Shown here in pieces: positions 1 to 8,544 of a DNA stretch of 64,000 bases (positions are counted from its first letter, which is position 1; every line of letters starts with the position of its first letter). The stretch is from Paludibacteraceae bacterium. Lineage in GTDB: Bacteria; Bacteroidota; Bacteroidia; Bacteroidales; Paludibacteraceae. A model generated the notes under the pieces. It ran no database searches, was not told where the DNA came from, and saw nothing but the letters and a program-made list of their open reading frames with translations. A program made the translations under genes and the position numbers. The stretch spans positions 1 through 64,000 of the forward strand of contig JAFYSF010000010.1 in NCBI GenBank assembly GCA_017559505.1. Reading direction: 5' to 3'.

Positions 1-121
1 ATATTTATAGTATATTTATAGTATATTTATAGTATTTTTATAGTATATTTATAGTATATTTATAGTATATTTATAGTATTTTTATAGTATATTTATCATA
101 TATTTATAGTATATTTATCCT
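1..121. repeat. 11-bp AT-rich tandem repeat array (about 11 units)
   Basis: Eleven consecutive units of ATATTTATAGT with few changes (ATTTTTATAGT, ATATTTATCAT, ATATTTATCCT) run from the first base, so the array may extend beyond the window. The same unit in reverse complement (ACTATAAATAT) forms a six-unit array at 36575-36638. It directly abuts repeat copy A. No coding potential is seen. Confidence 0.93.
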
Positions 122-330
122 ATTTTGTAGGTTGCTTGAGGTTAGGGTTATTCTTCATCTGCTGGTTCCTTCGCTGCGCTCAGTCACACGCAGTTATGTA
201 TAATTAGACGTTTTTGACGCCCCTTTTCTAGATGCTCTAGATATACTAGGACGCTGCGCTGCTCTAGATGATTAAGCATAGGAAATAGGTATGGTTCACC
301 ATCTTAGAGATGTCTTACTGATGGACATAA
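122..330 (-). repeat. Dispersed intergenic repeat, copy A
   Basis: The reverse complement of this stretch aligns with 36204-36400 (copy B), sharing blocks such as TCTAAGAT-GTGAACCATAC, CTAGAG-AGCGCAGCG, GGGCGTC-AA-ACGTC, ATACATAAC-GC and GAGCG-AGCGAAGGAAC. Identity judged by eye is roughly 75-80 percent. Both copies end in a CAAGCAACC motif followed by the 11-bp array. The stretch has several TCTAGA sites and GC-rich self-complementary pieces, so it may fold as RNA or be a small non-autonomous element. No open frame is evident. Confidence 0.8.
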
Positions 331-362
331 TGGGACTTCTAGAATTGTTTGCACTCAGACAT

Positions 363-396
363 AAAAAAAGAGGCTACCCTTTGCGGTGGTAGCCTC
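363..396 (-). terminator. Rho-independent terminator after the acyl-CoA ligase gene
   Basis: A perfect 9-bp stem (GAGGCTACC at 370-378 with GGTAGCCTC at 388-396) has a 9-nt loop. On the minus strand it is followed by seven T residues (A run at 363-369). It lies about 95 bases beyond the stop codon of the minus-strand gene at 491-2323. Confidence 0.85.
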
Positions 397-490
397 TTGT
401 TGTGAGAAATTATATTAACATGTGTTCGATATAATTTTCCATCCCTCACGGAATGCACGGAAGACACGGAATTCTTATATCAAACTGACG

Positions 491-2323
491 TTATTTTACA
501 TAATCGCCGAGTGGTCCTTGAACTGGATTGTACATTTCTTCGATCATTGATGCATAGTTTTGAAGTATGACTGCACGACGAAGTTTCAATGTAGAGGTCA
601 ACTCGCCTGATTCGATTGTAAATCCACGCTTGATTAGGCGGAATTTCTTGATTTTTTCGTATGGTGCCATATCTTTTTGAAGTTCGGCAATGCGCTCTTC
701 CATCATTTTGCAGATTTGTGGATGTTCCATCAATTCATCGACGAGTTCGAAAGCGATGCCTTGTTGAGTTGCATAACCTTTGATTGCCTCGAGGTTAGGC
801 GCGATGATTGCTGTTACGTAGTTGCGATTGTTGCCAATCACTGCCACTTGCTCGATAAACACGTCGCCACCGAGGATTGTCTCGATTTGTTGTGGGGCAA
901 TGTATTTACCGTTAGATGTTTTGAAGAGGTCTTTGAGACGATCGGTCATATAGAGGTGTTTGCCATCTACGAGTTTGCCGGCATCGCCTGTGCGGAACCA
1001 TCCGTCGATGAATGAGTTGGCATTGATTTCTGGCTTTTTGTAGTAGCCTGAGCAAACAGTTTTGCCTTTGACAAGGATTTCGCCATCTTCGCCTATTTTC
1101 ACTTGAACGTCAGGCATGAGTGTACCCATTGAGCCGATTACGTAATTGTGATATGGATAACAACAAACAGTGGCTGTAGTTTCGGTCAAACCGTAGCCAT
1201 ACATAATTGGCAAACCAAGGCTAATGAAGAATTTAGCCAATTTGTCGTCGAGCGCAGCACCCGCAACAGGGAACAAGCGACCTTTGTCCAAACCTACTAC
1301 TTTCTTCAATGTAGAGAAGATGAGTCGGTCGGCAATCTTGTAGCGAATGGCAAGACCAAAAGGGACACGTTTAAGGTCTTTTTTATAGCCAATATTATAC
1401 TCTTCGCCTACGGCTAATGCCCAAGTAACCAATGCTTTCTTCAAAGGAGAGAAAGAGTCGATTTTCAATTGCACGCCTGCTGCAATCTTTTCCCAAAAAC
1501 GAGGCACAGCACACAAGAGGGTTGGGCGCACCTCTTTCAATGTGTTCTGAATATCGGTAGGACGTTGGTTGAGATATACTCGGATATCTTGCCAGAGGCA
1601 GAAATAGGTCCATGCACGCTCGAAGATATGAGTGAGCGGAAGGAATGCCATAGAGGTGTCGCTACGCTTGATATGCACAAGTCGTTGATCGTGAATGCGC
1701 ATAGCCTCGAGCAGACAAGAGTGTGGCAACATAACACCTTTAGATTCGCCAGTAGTACCCGATGTGTACATGATAATGGCAAGGTCGTCTTCGGTAGCAG
1801 CTTTGGTGCGTTTGTCAACAACCTTTTGAAGCGATTGATCATCGCCTTTACGCATAAAATCTTCGAAATACATTGCACGCGATTCGCCTTTCAGGTTGAC
1901 AGAAGGGTCGAATACGATGATGTGTTTCAAGAACTTGCTGTTTTTGATTACTTCGAGAGCATTATCGTACTGAGCTTGCTCACCTACACAAAGAACTTCG
2001 ATTTCGGCATCGTTGATGATGTACTCGATTTGTTGCACTGACGCAGTGGCATACATAGGAACAGAGATAGCACGATTGGCATAGTTGGCAAAATCGACCA
2101 TCAAAGCCTGTGGCATGTTTTGTGAGCAGATAGCAACACGATCTTCGTCCTTCACACCGATAGAAACCAATGCACGAGCCACGCGTTCTACCTTTTCGTG
2201 AAGTTCACGCCATGTAATCTCTACCCATTTTGCAACAGAATAGTCGCGATAATACAACGCTACACGATTGGCTTGTTTCTTTGCTTTGGCAGCAACCAGT
2301 TTTGAAAAATGAATTAATTCCAT
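491..2323 (-). CDS. Long-chain fatty acid-CoA ligase (AMP-binding)
   Basis: This 610-residue protein activates long-chain fatty acids: ATP and a fatty acid give an acyl-adenylate, then acyl-CoA. It belongs to the ANL superfamily. The phosphate-binding loop YTSGTTGESKG lies at about residues 186-196, the YGYGLTETTA motif near 375 and the GWFRTGD hinge near 445, all in the usual order. The length fits the long-chain FadD15/FAA type of Bacteroidota. There is no signal peptide, so it should be cytoplasmic or membrane-peripheral. It is transcribed alone toward the terminator at 363-396. Chain-length preference cannot be read from sequence. Confidence 0.93.
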   Translation of the reverse strand: MELIHFSKLVAAKAKKQANRVALYYRDYSVAKWVEITWRELHEKVERVARALVSIGVKDEDRVAICSQNMPQALMVDFANYANRAISVPMYATASVQQIEYIINDAEIEVLCVGEQAQYDNALEVIKNSKFLKHIIVFDPSVNLKGESRAMYFEDFMRKGDDQSLQKVVDKRTKAATEDDLAIIMYTSGTTGESKGVMLPHSCLLEAMRIHDQRLVHIKRSDTSMAFLPLTHIFERAWTYFCLWQDIRVYLNQRPTDIQNTLKEVRPTLLCAVPRFWEKIAAGVQLKIDSFSPLKKALVTWALAVGEEYNIGYKKDLKRVPFGLAIRYKIADRLIFSTLKKVVGLDKGRLFPVAGAALDDKLAKFFISLGLPIMYGYGLTETTATVCCYPYHNYVIGSMGTLMPDVQVKIGEDGEILVKGKTVCSGYYKKPEINANSFIDGWFRTGDAGKLVDGKHLYMTDRLKDLFKTSNGKYIAPQQIETILGGDVFIEQVAVIGNNRNYVTAIIAPNLEAIKGYATQQGIAFELVDELMEHPQICKMMEERIAELQKDMAPYEKIKKFRLIKRGFTIESGELTSTLKLRRAVILQNYASMIEEMYNPVQGPLGDYVK

Positions 2324-2379
2324 AAAAAATAATATTAATATATAGTGTTTATGGCATAGTCATAAAACTACACCTTTTT

Positions 2380-3156
2380 TTAATCTTTCAAGGTTTGTAG
2401 AGCTTGTTTTGCGGCAGCTTGTTCCGATTCGCGTTTGCTATTGGCAACACCAAAGCCCATAGGTCTGCCATCGACAATGACACGCGATTGGAAACGTATT
2501 TTATTATCCTCGATACGAGTTTCTTCGACCAATTCGTAATAAAACTCTTTACGCTCTTTTTGACACCACTCCAAAAGCATAGATTTATAATTTTGCTCCT
2601 TGCGCAAGAGTTTTTCCATCTTAATATGCTGTTTATAAGAACGCATAATGAAATCGGCTGCTACATCATAGCCTTTGTCGAGATAGACCGCACCAACCAA
2701 TGCTTCGAAGAGATTGCCCGTAATATTGTTGAAATTGTTATTGCCCTTACGCATAATAACATAGTTACGCAAACCCATTTTTTCGCCCAACTCGTTGGTT
2801 GTCTTGCGACGCACCAACAAGGCACGCGCAGAGGACAAGAAACCCTCTTTTTGATTAGGATAGTGCTTATAGACCATTTCGCTCATAACAGTTTCGAGAA
2901 CTGCATCGCCAAGAAACTCTAAACGCTCGTTATTCAATAGTTTACCTTTTTTGTCGCGTTGCGACATTGAACTATGAATAAATGCTATATCGTAGAGTCG
3001 TGTGTTATTCTCGCGAAAGCCTAATAAGTCTTGATATTTAGTTGGTTTCCAAAATTGGATTTTAATCCAAAATCTTTTTAAAGTCTTAGATATCTTATAC
3101 GCTAATTTCTTATTCTTGAGAGTAGTATCTTGTTTTTCGTATTTCTTGTTATTCAT
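2380..3156 (-). CDS. rnc: Ribonuclease III
   Basis: Endoribonuclease for double-stranded RNA, used in rRNA and mRNA processing. The catalytic signature NNERLEFLGDAVLE is near residue 75, with a C-terminal double-stranded-RNA-binding domain from about residue 180 that ends in the usual alanine-rich helix. A TTG at 3162 would add two residues, but the ATG at 3156 is preferred; it overlaps the rnhB stop by 8 bases, so the two genes are translationally coupled. Length (258 residues) is a little above the bacterial norm because of a basic N-terminal extension, common in Bacteroidota. Confidence 0.95.
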   Translation of the reverse strand: MNNKKYEKQDTTLKNKKLAYKISKTLKRFWIKIQFWKPTKYQDLLGFRENNTRLYDIAFIHSSMSQRDKKGKLLNNERLEFLGDAVLETVMSEMVYKHYPNQKEGFLSSARALLVRRKTTNELGEKMGLRNYVIMRKGNNNFNNITGNLFEALVGAVYLDKGYDVAADFIMRSYKQHIKMEKLLRKEQNYKSMLLEWCQKERKEFYYELVEETRIEDNKIRFQSRVIVDGRPMGFGVANSKRESEQAAAKQALQTLKD

Positions 3157-3763
3157 AATCAAAATTTAGTGTTTGCTGAGTATCCAACAATCTGAATGTC
3201 ATACGATGATATGGCGTAGTGCCATACTGCTCAATTGCTAATCTATGCTTTTTTGTTGGATAACCTTTATTTCCTTGCCAATCATACTGCGGAAATTCGT
3301 CGTGCAATCGGCACATATACTCGTCGCGATGAGTTTTTGCTAAAATAGATGCCGCCGCAATGGACATATATTTGCCATCACCCTTAACCACAGTTTGATA
3401 TGCTACGTTTTTATATGGTTTAAATCGGTTTCCGTCAATAATAATATGGTCGAAATTTAGTTTTTTCTCTACTTGCTCTAAGGCACGATGCATAGCCAAA
3501 ATGCTGGCATTAAGAATATTTATCTCGTCAATCTCTTTTGCAGTGACCACACCAACAGCCCAAACAACAGCCTCACGCTCGATGATAGTGCGCAATTCGT
3601 TGCGCTGACGCTCAGTCAATTGCTTGCTATCATTCAACAAATCATTGGAAAATCCATCGGGCAAAACTACTGCAGCTGCATAAACATCACCAGCAAGACA
3701 ACCTCGTCCTGCTTCATCTACACCTACCTCGATGCAATTGGGTTTTAGATAGTTCTGCAACAT
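3149..3763 (-). CDS. rnhB: Ribonuclease HII
   Basis: Cleaves RNA in RNA-DNA hybrids and removes single ribonucleotides from DNA. The 204-residue protein has the diagnostic VDEAGRGCLAGDV block near residues 14-26 (the first two catalytic acids) and the NDSKQLT motif near residue 45. A third conserved block (ASILAKTHRDEYM) is at about residues 138-150. It is cytoplasmic. It forms a two-gene unit with rnc, overlapping it by 8 bases. Confidence 0.96.
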   Translation of the reverse strand: MLQNYLKPNCIEVGVDEAGRGCLAGDVYAAAVVLPDGFSNDLLNDSKQLTERQRNELRTIIEREAVVWAVGVVTAKEIDEINILNASILAMHRALEQVEKKLNFDHIIIDGNRFKPYKNVAYQTVVKGDGKYMSIAAASILAKTHRDEYMCRLHDEFPQYDWQGNKGYPTKKHRLAIEQYGTTPYHRMTFRLLDTQQTLNFDYE

Positions 3764-3776
3764 AATTTTAGGGGAC

Positions 3777-4757
3777 TTAATAAATAATTTCCATTAAAAC
3801 TCGACCTACCGCATCGAGTGTTGAACGATCGATATTGCGCATATCATCATTGTGGGTATGCCAATAATCGCCAAAACCAGTCTCAGTATCAGTCTGAAAT
3901 TGAATAATATCAATACAAGGAATACCTGCACGATTGACATTGATATGATCGTCGGTAACGCCACCGCCACGTTGATTTACAAAAATATGGCTTAAGCCTA
4001 AATCGGCAGCCTTATTCCACACTCGGTCCACAACCCAAGAGGCATATTGGTCAGAAAAATACTCACGATAGAACTGAGCACCTTGCGCACCCACCATATC
4101 GAGCAAAATGGCAAATTGCGCTTGATAGCCCGGAATATGAGGACGAGAAGCCCAATATTTAGAACCTAAAGCCCAACCACCATCGGAAAGTTTGGACTGC
4201 GCCCAATCGGGAGCACCCCAATCCTCGAGGTCAAACAAAATGAAATCTACGCCTATTGAAGCATCTTTCAAACCTAACTGACGAGCCAACTCCATAATTA
4301 CACCTACACCACTTGCTCCATCATTTGCCCCAATTATTGCCTTGCGTCGATTGTCAGGATTGATATCATTATCGGCAAATGGACGACTATCCCAATGAGA
4401 ACATATCATCACACGATTAGGCTTGCCTAATCCATACGATACAACAACATTGCGAATAGGCATCTTCGAACCATCATAAATCACAGATTCGCCCTCTTGC
4501 ACAATAACCGTATCTGCACCAAAACGATTAAATTGCTCAACAAAATATTGTAAGCAAGCAGAATGGGCCTCAGTGCCTGGCACACGAGGTCCGAAATCGC
4601 ATTGAGCCTCTACATAATGATAGGCACTATCAGGGTTGAATGTAGGCACAACTCGAACAATCGTATTATCTTGTTCTGTTTTTTCGGAATGAGAAGCAAA
4701 GCCACAAGCCGACAAAAAAGATAATACAATTGCAAAAATAAAATATTTATAATTCAT
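3777..4757 (-). CDS. M28-family peptidase / glutaminyl-peptide cyclotransferase-like lipoprotein
   Basis: A predicted lipoprotein of 326 residues starting at the ATG at 4757. An upstream TTG at 4796 would overlap the preceding gene and mask the signal peptide, so it is rejected. The signal sequence ends in LSAC, a lipobox. Zinc-ligand blocks of the M28 fold are visible: SHWDSRPFAD, GANDGASGVG, FDLEDWG and the late TDDHINVN / WHTHNDD. This set matches bacterial glutaminyl cyclase-like proteins, which convert N-terminal glutamine to pyroglutamate. In T9SS organisms this would act on mature secreted proteins that begin with Gln; that role is inference. Ordinary aminopeptidase activity is the alternative. 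Confidence 0.85.
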   Translation of the reverse strand: MNYKYFIFAIVLSFLSACGFASHSEKTEQDNTIVRVVPTFNPDSAYHYVEAQCDFGPRVPGTEAHSACLQYFVEQFNRFGADTVIVQEGESVIYDGSKMPIRNVVVSYGLGKPNRVMICSHWDSRPFADNDINPDNRRKAIIGANDGASGVGVIMELARQLGLKDASIGVDFILFDLEDWGAPDWAQSKLSDGGWALGSKYWASRPHIPGYQAQFAILLDMVGAQGAQFYREYFSDQYASWVVDRVWNKAADLGLSHIFVNQRGGGVTDDHINVNRAGIPCIDIIQFQTDTETGFGDYWHTHNDDMRNIDRSTLDAVGRVLMEIIY

Positions 4758-4767
4758 CGTTAAACGA

Positions 4768-5064
4768 TCATTTATTAACCACAAAGTCGAGAGCAATACT
4801 GCTTTGAGCCACTGCGTGCATGTGTTTTTTTACGATATTGCAGTGATACATATCTTGTTGGTAAACATCAAGAGCAGCCCAATCCTCTACCAAGACTTCG
4901 AGAATAATATCATACGAACGAGCAGAGTGCAATTCGTCGCAATTTACTTGAACATCAAGTGCAGTAGGCACTTTGCCTCGCATTGACAACAATACATTTT
5001 TAGTTTCTTCAATCAATTTAGCTGTAGGTTCAGCCAATTTGAAACATACGATATGCTTTACCAT
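4768..5064 (-). CDS. Dabb-family (stress-responsive A/B barrel) protein
   Basis: A 98-residue cytoplasmic protein beginning MVKHIVCFKL, with the beta-alpha-beta-beta pattern and a late HMHAVAQ segment typical of the Dabb domain, a dimeric ferredoxin-like barrel. Members are found in stress responses and some catabolic loci; the substrate here is unknown. It lies 10 bases upstream of the M28 lipoprotein and directly follows a 7-bp repeat array that fills the gap to the carbonic-anhydrase gene, so the three are probably co-transcribed. Confidence 0.85.
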   Translation of the reverse strand: MVKHIVCFKLAEPTAKLIEETKNVLLSMRGKVPTALDVQVNCDELHSARSYDIILEVLVEDWAALDVYQQDMYHCNIVKKHMHAVAQSSIALDFVVNK

Positions 5065-5098
5065 AGTGATTAGTTATTAGTGAATAGTTAATAGTGAT
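5064..5098. repeat. 7-bp repeat array (TAGTGAT type)
   Basis: Five heptamers (TAGTGAT, TAGTTAT, TAGTGAA, TAGTTAA, TAGTGAT) fill the gap between the stop of the carbonic-anhydrase gene and the start of the Dabb gene. Confidence 0.85.
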
Positions 5099-5616
5099 TA
5101 TTCTTCTGTGTACCAACTAGCATACATTGCGTAGTTGTGAGCAATTTTTTGATTGATTTCTTTTGCTTGTTCAGGAGCTACTTCTTTGACTTGTTTAGCA
5201 GGCACGCCTGCCCAAATTGTGTTTGGAGGCACGATTGTTCCGCTAAGTACCAAAGCATTAGCTGCAATGATAGCACCCGCACCAACCACAGCACCATCGA
5301 GGACAGTAGAACCCATGCCGATAAGCGCATAGTCTTCGATTTTAGCACCATGGATTGTAACATTATGACCTACACTGACATAATCTCCAATCTCGATTGT
5401 TGATTTTTCATAAAGAGTGTGTAGCACTGCTCCGTCTTGAATATTCACATGATTACCAATACGAATAGAGTTGACATCGCCACGCAATACAGCATTGAAC
5501 CAAATGCTACAACCCTCGCCAATCACTGTATCGCCAATGATTGTTGCGTTGTCGGCAAGATAGCAATCTTTGCCTATTTCTGGAGTAAATCCTCTAACTG
5601 ATTTTATAAGAGCCAT
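5098..5616 (-). CDS. Gamma-class carbonic anhydrase family protein
   Basis: A 172-residue left-handed beta-helix protein built from hexapeptide repeats. The three histidines expected to bind metal in the gamma carbonic anhydrase / YrdA family are present (about H66, H84, H89, in LHTLYE and VGHNVTIHG). Members form trimers in the cytoplasm; some hydrate CO2 while others have no proven activity. The gene is followed by the Dabb and M28 genes. The ATG sits just downstream of another 7-bp repeat array. Confidence 0.9.
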   Translation of the reverse strand: MALIKSVRGFTPEIGKDCYLADNATIIGDTVIGEGCSIWFNAVLRGDVNSIRIGNHVNIQDGAVLHTLYEKSTIEIGDYVSVGHNVTIHGAKIEDYALIGMGSTVLDGAVVGAGAIIAANALVLSGTIVPPNTIWAGVPAKQVKEVAPEQAKEINQKIAHNYAMYASWYTEE

Positions 5617-5621
5617 TTTTT

Positions 5622-5656
5622 GAGTTGAAAGTTGAGAATTGAGAGTTGAAAGTTAA
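5622..5656. repeat. 7-bp repeat array (GAGTTGA type)
   Basis: Five heptamers (GAGTTGA, AAGTTGA, GAATTGA, GAGTTGA, AAGTTAA) lie immediately upstream of the carbonic-anhydrase start, in the leader region. The rest of the gap to 5811 is AT-rich. It holds one distant inverted repeat (ATAAGCAT/ATGCTTAT around 5735-5790) that could end fabF transcription, but the loop is long. Confidence 0.8.
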
Positions 5657-5811
5657 TAAACACGTTATTAAACCTCTAGTAATAAAGTTAAAAAATTATT
5701 TCTATAGCGACTATAGTTTCTATATGCTACAAAAAAGAATAAGCATCTGATTCAGCCCTGCAATAACAGACCAAACCAAATGCTTATATATTTGTTTTAC
5801 AATAAAGTCAA

Positions 5812-7068
5812 TTAGATTTTTTTGAAAATAACGCTAGCGTTATGACCACCAAAGCCGAATGTATTCGACAATGCAGCACGTATTTCACGTTTTTGAGCTT
5901 TATTGAATGTAAGATTTAGGTTGTAATCGATTTCAGGATCTTCGTCGCCTTCGTGGAAGTTGATTGTTGGAGGCACAATGTCGTTTTTAACAGCAAGCAC
6001 AGTAAGCATTGCTTCAACCGCTCCAGCAGCACCAAGCAAGTGGCCTGTCATTGATTTAGAAGATGAGATGTTCAATTTGTAAGCATAATCGCCAAATAAT
6101 TGTTTAATGGCTTTCACCTCAGATATATCACCAAGAGGAGTAGATGTGCCGTGAACATTGATATAGTCGATATCTTCAACAGACATTTCAGCATCTTCGA
6201 TAGCATTTTTCATCACTTTATAAGCACCATATCCTTCAGGGTGAGGAGCAGTCATGTGATGAGCATCGGCACTAAGACCACCGCCAACCATTTCGGCATA
6301 GATATGAGCACCACGAGCTACTGCATGCTCATACTCTTCGAGAATAAGCGCAGCACTACCCTCGCCCATAACGAAACCGTCGCGACTCTTAGAAAATGGA
6401 CGAGATGCACCTTGAGGATCGTCGTTGCGAGTAGAAATAGCACGCATAGCAGAGAAACCACCTACACCACCAACAGTGAGAGCAGCTTCGGCACCACCAG
6501 CGATGATGGCATCAGCTTTGCCAAGACGAATATAGTTGAATGCATCGATCAAAGCATTTGTAGATGATGCACAAGCAGATGTAGTAACGAAGTTAGGTCC
6601 ACGCAATCCAAACATGATAGAGATATGACCTACGCCAATATCAGAAATCATTTTAGGGATGAAGAAAGGATTGAATTTAGGACCATTGTCTGGATTTTTC
6701 ATATAGTAGCTATACTCCTCTTCGAAAGTATGCAAGCCACCAATACCAACGCCATAGATAACACCGATGCGATCGAGATCTACTTTTTCTAAATCCATTT
6801 TTGAATCAGCCATTGCTTGTTTTGCAGCCGCAATAGCATATTGGCTATAGAGGTCCATTTTACGAGCCTCTTTAGCATCCATATAGTCAGCTGCGTTGAA
6901 GTTTTTGACTTCACACGCAAACTTGGTTTTGAATTTTTCAGTATCAAAATGAGTTATTGGTCCAGCACCACTAACGCCATTCACGGCATTAGTCCACACC
7001 TCTTCTACGCTATTTCCAATCGGTGTGATAGCACCTAAACCAGTAACAACAACACGTTTTAATTCCAT
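5812..7068 (-). CDS. fabF: Beta-ketoacyl-ACP synthase II
   Basis: Condensing enzyme of type II fatty acid synthesis: malonyl-ACP plus acyl-ACP gives beta-ketoacyl-ACP. The start is the ATG at 7068 (MELKRVVVTGLGAITPIG); the open frame extends further upstream but without family similarity. The active-site cysteine lies in TTSACASSTNAL, and the two histidines in NVHGTSTPLGD and MTGHLLGAAGAVE. Length (418 residues) is typical. It follows acpP by 113 bases on the same strand, the usual acpP-fabF order. Confidence 0.97.
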   Translation of the reverse strand: MELKRVVVTGLGAITPIGNSVEEVWTNAVNGVSGAGPITHFDTEKFKTKFACEVKNFNAADYMDAKEARKMDLYSQYAIAAAKQAMADSKMDLEKVDLDRIGVIYGVGIGGLHTFEEEYSYYMKNPDNGPKFNPFFIPKMISDIGVGHISIMFGLRGPNFVTTSACASSTNALIDAFNYIRLGKADAIIAGGAEAALTVGGVGGFSAMRAISTRNDDPQGASRPFSKSRDGFVMGEGSAALILEEYEHAVARGAHIYAEMVGGGLSADAHHMTAPHPEGYGAYKVMKNAIEDAEMSVEDIDYINVHGTSTPLGDISEVKAIKQLFGDYAYKLNISSSKSMTGHLLGAAGAVEAMLTVLAVKNDIVPPTINFHEGDEDPEIDYNLNLTFNKAQKREIRAALSNTFGFGGHNASVIFKKI

Positions 7069-7181
7069 AAATAAAATAGATAGCAAATAACGGCAAATAT
7101 CGAGTAACGAGAATTGAATCAGAAATCGAATCAATTCTTGTTATTCGATATTGTCTGCCGATTTAGTATAAAAATCAGAGA

Positions 7182-7418
7182 TTAAGCTTTTGCAGCTTCG
7201 ATGTGAGAAATTGCTTCACCAACAGTAGTGATTTTTTCAGCGTCTTCTTCAGCGATTTGGATATCAAATTCGCGTTCGAATTCCATGATCAATTCTACTG
7301 TATCCAATGAGTCAGCACCAAGATCGTTAGTAAAGCTTGCAGTTTCAGTTACTTCGCTAGCTTCAACACCAAGTTTTTCAACGATAATCTCTTTTACTTT
7401 GTTTGCTACTTCAGACAT
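7182..7418 (-). CDS. acpP: Acyl carrier protein
   Basis: A 78-residue acidic protein that carries fatty acyl chains on a 4'-phosphopantetheine arm. The attachment serine is S37 in [12 protein letters not shown], a perfect match to the family motif. It is first gene of the acpP-fabF pair. Upstream (7419-7640) is a very AT-rich region that should hold its promoter; a TTACTTTG -7-like box lies around 7510 on the minus strand but without a well-placed -33 box. Confidence 0.98.
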   Translation of the reverse strand: MSEVANKVKEIIVEKLGVEASEVTETASFTNDLGADSLDTVELIMEFEREFDIQIAEEDAEKITTVGEAISHIEAAKA

Positions 7419-7818
7419 AATAGTAATTTTTTAGTTAGTTAATAAATTATTTTTCTGTTTTTCTTTGTGAAATCATAATTTGATAAGAATTTACCAAAAA
7501 ATAATCCCCAACACAAATTCGTTGCAAAGTAAATGCTTTTTTTTCAAAAAACATTATTTTTTTGCTAAAAAATTGCACATTTTTGCTCAATAAGGGCAAT
7601 TTGAGAATTTTTCGACAACTGTCATTTTGTGTTATTATCACAAATTTTATTGATTTTTAGTCAGTTATAGAAATGTTTATAAAAGTTAAAATATGAGACA
7701 TTTTTGTTAAAAAGTGTATAAATAGAAAGGGATTGCCTAAAAAAGCATAAAAAAATAAGGATTTATGAATAACAAAAAAGAAAAAAAAGGCAGAAAAAGA
7801 ATATTTTTGACAATATAA
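7419..7818. other. AT-rich intergenic region between divergent acpP and rsmG
   Basis: About 400 bases of very AT-rich sequence with A and T homopolymer runs and no credible gene; open frames called here are rich in Phe, Ser and Lys and resemble no family. It separates two divergent transcription units and presumably contains the acpP promoter on the minus strand. Confidence 0.6.
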
Positions 7819-7849
7819 TTTGAAAAATGCAGAAAAAAATGTAACTTTG
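7819..7849 (+). promoter_or_regulatory. Bacteroidota-type promoter of the rsmG operon
   Basis: TTTG at 7819-7822, a 19-base spacer, then TAACTTTG at 7842-7849. This exactly matches the -33/-7 consensus of the primary sigma factor in Bacteroidota. Transcription should begin near 7855, which leaves a leader of about 65 bases made largely of 7-bp repeats. Confidence 0.85.
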
Positions 7850-7858
7850 TACTTCAAA

Positions 7859-7917
7859 AATGTACAATGTATAATGCACAATTGACTATTCAGCACTAAT
7901 CTCTAACCTCTAACCCA
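7859..7917. repeat. 7-bp repeat arrays in the rsmG leader
   Basis: Four units AATGTAC, AATGTAT, AATGCAC, AATTGAC (7859-7886) and, ten bases on, three units TAATCTC, TAACCTC, TAACCCA (7897-7917). They occupy nearly the whole predicted 5' untranslated region of rsmG. Confidence 0.8.
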
Positions 7918-7923
7918 AAACCT

Positions 7924-8544
7924 ATGGATAAGATATTAAAATATTTTCCGAATTTGACGGAAGAACAAAAAGGGCAATTTGCTGCGCTTTTTGATTTATA
8001 TAAAGATTGGAATAGTAAAATCAATGTGATTTCGCGCAAAGACATTGATAATCTGTATGAACACCATGTTTTGCACTCGCTTGCAATAGCCAAGATTTTG
8101 CGCTTCCAGCCAGGCACTACGCTTGTGGATGTGGGTACAGGAGGTGGTTTTCCGGGTATTCCATTGGCTATTATGTTTCCTGAATGTAAGTTTCATTTAG
8201 TAGACTCGATAGGCAAAAAGGTGCGTGTGGCGCAAGAGGTGGCAACTGCTATTGGGTTGAAAAACGTAACATTCCAACACGATAGAATGGAAAATGTGAA
8301 GGAGAAATATGATTTTGTGGTGTCGCGAGCAGTGATGCCATTGGCAGATTTGGTGAAATTGGTGAAGAAAAACGTATCGCAAAAGGGTGTAAATGCTTTG
8401 CCAAACGGGTTGATTTGCTTGAAAGGCGGAGAATTGCAACATGAAGTTGCACCGTTCAAGAATATTTCCACCTTATATAATATAAGCGAGTTTTTCAGCG
8501 AAGAATTCTTCCAAACTAAAAAAGGAGTATATCTACCACTATGA
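7924..8544 (+). CDS. rsmG: 16S rRNA (guanine-527 N7) methyltransferase
   Basis: SAM-dependent enzyme that methylates G527 of 16S rRNA; loss gives low-level streptomycin resistance in other bacteria. The 206-residue protein has the SAM-binding glycine loop DVGTGGGFPGIPLA near residue 63 and the family block FVVSRAVMPLADLVKL. It begins with ATG at 7924, behind a consensus promoter. The stop overlaps the next start by 4 bases (ATGA), coupling it to the MBL hydrolase gene. Confidence 0.96.
   Translation: MDKILKYFPNLTEEQKGQFAALFDLYKDWNSKINVISRKDIDNLYEHHVLHSLAIAKILRFQPGTTLVDVGTGGGFPGIPLAIMFPECKFHLVDSIGKKVRVAQEVATAIGLKNVTFQHDRMENVKEKYDFVVSRAVMPLADLVKLVKKNVSQKGVNALPNGLICLKGGELQHEVAPFKNISTLYNISEFFSEEFFQTKKGVYLPL

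Noticed and set aside
1..121. Possible CRISPR array
   Set aside because: The 11-bp units are directly joined with no spacers, and no cas genes are seen. The 7-bp arrays also lack spacers.
1469..2041. 190-codon plus-strand frame inside the acyl-CoA ligase gene
   Set aside because: It is antisense to a gene with all family motifs and resembles no protein; the frame is a by-product of codon bias.
5735..5790. Terminator of fabF from ATAAGCAT/ATGCTTAT
   Set aside because: The loop of about 40 bases is too long and no T run follows at the right side.
7447..7896. Two short minus-strand frames (64 and 79 codons) in the acpP-rsmG gap
   Set aside because: Very AT-rich, Phe/Ser/Lys-rich, without a recognised family or start signal; the second overlaps the rsmG promoter.
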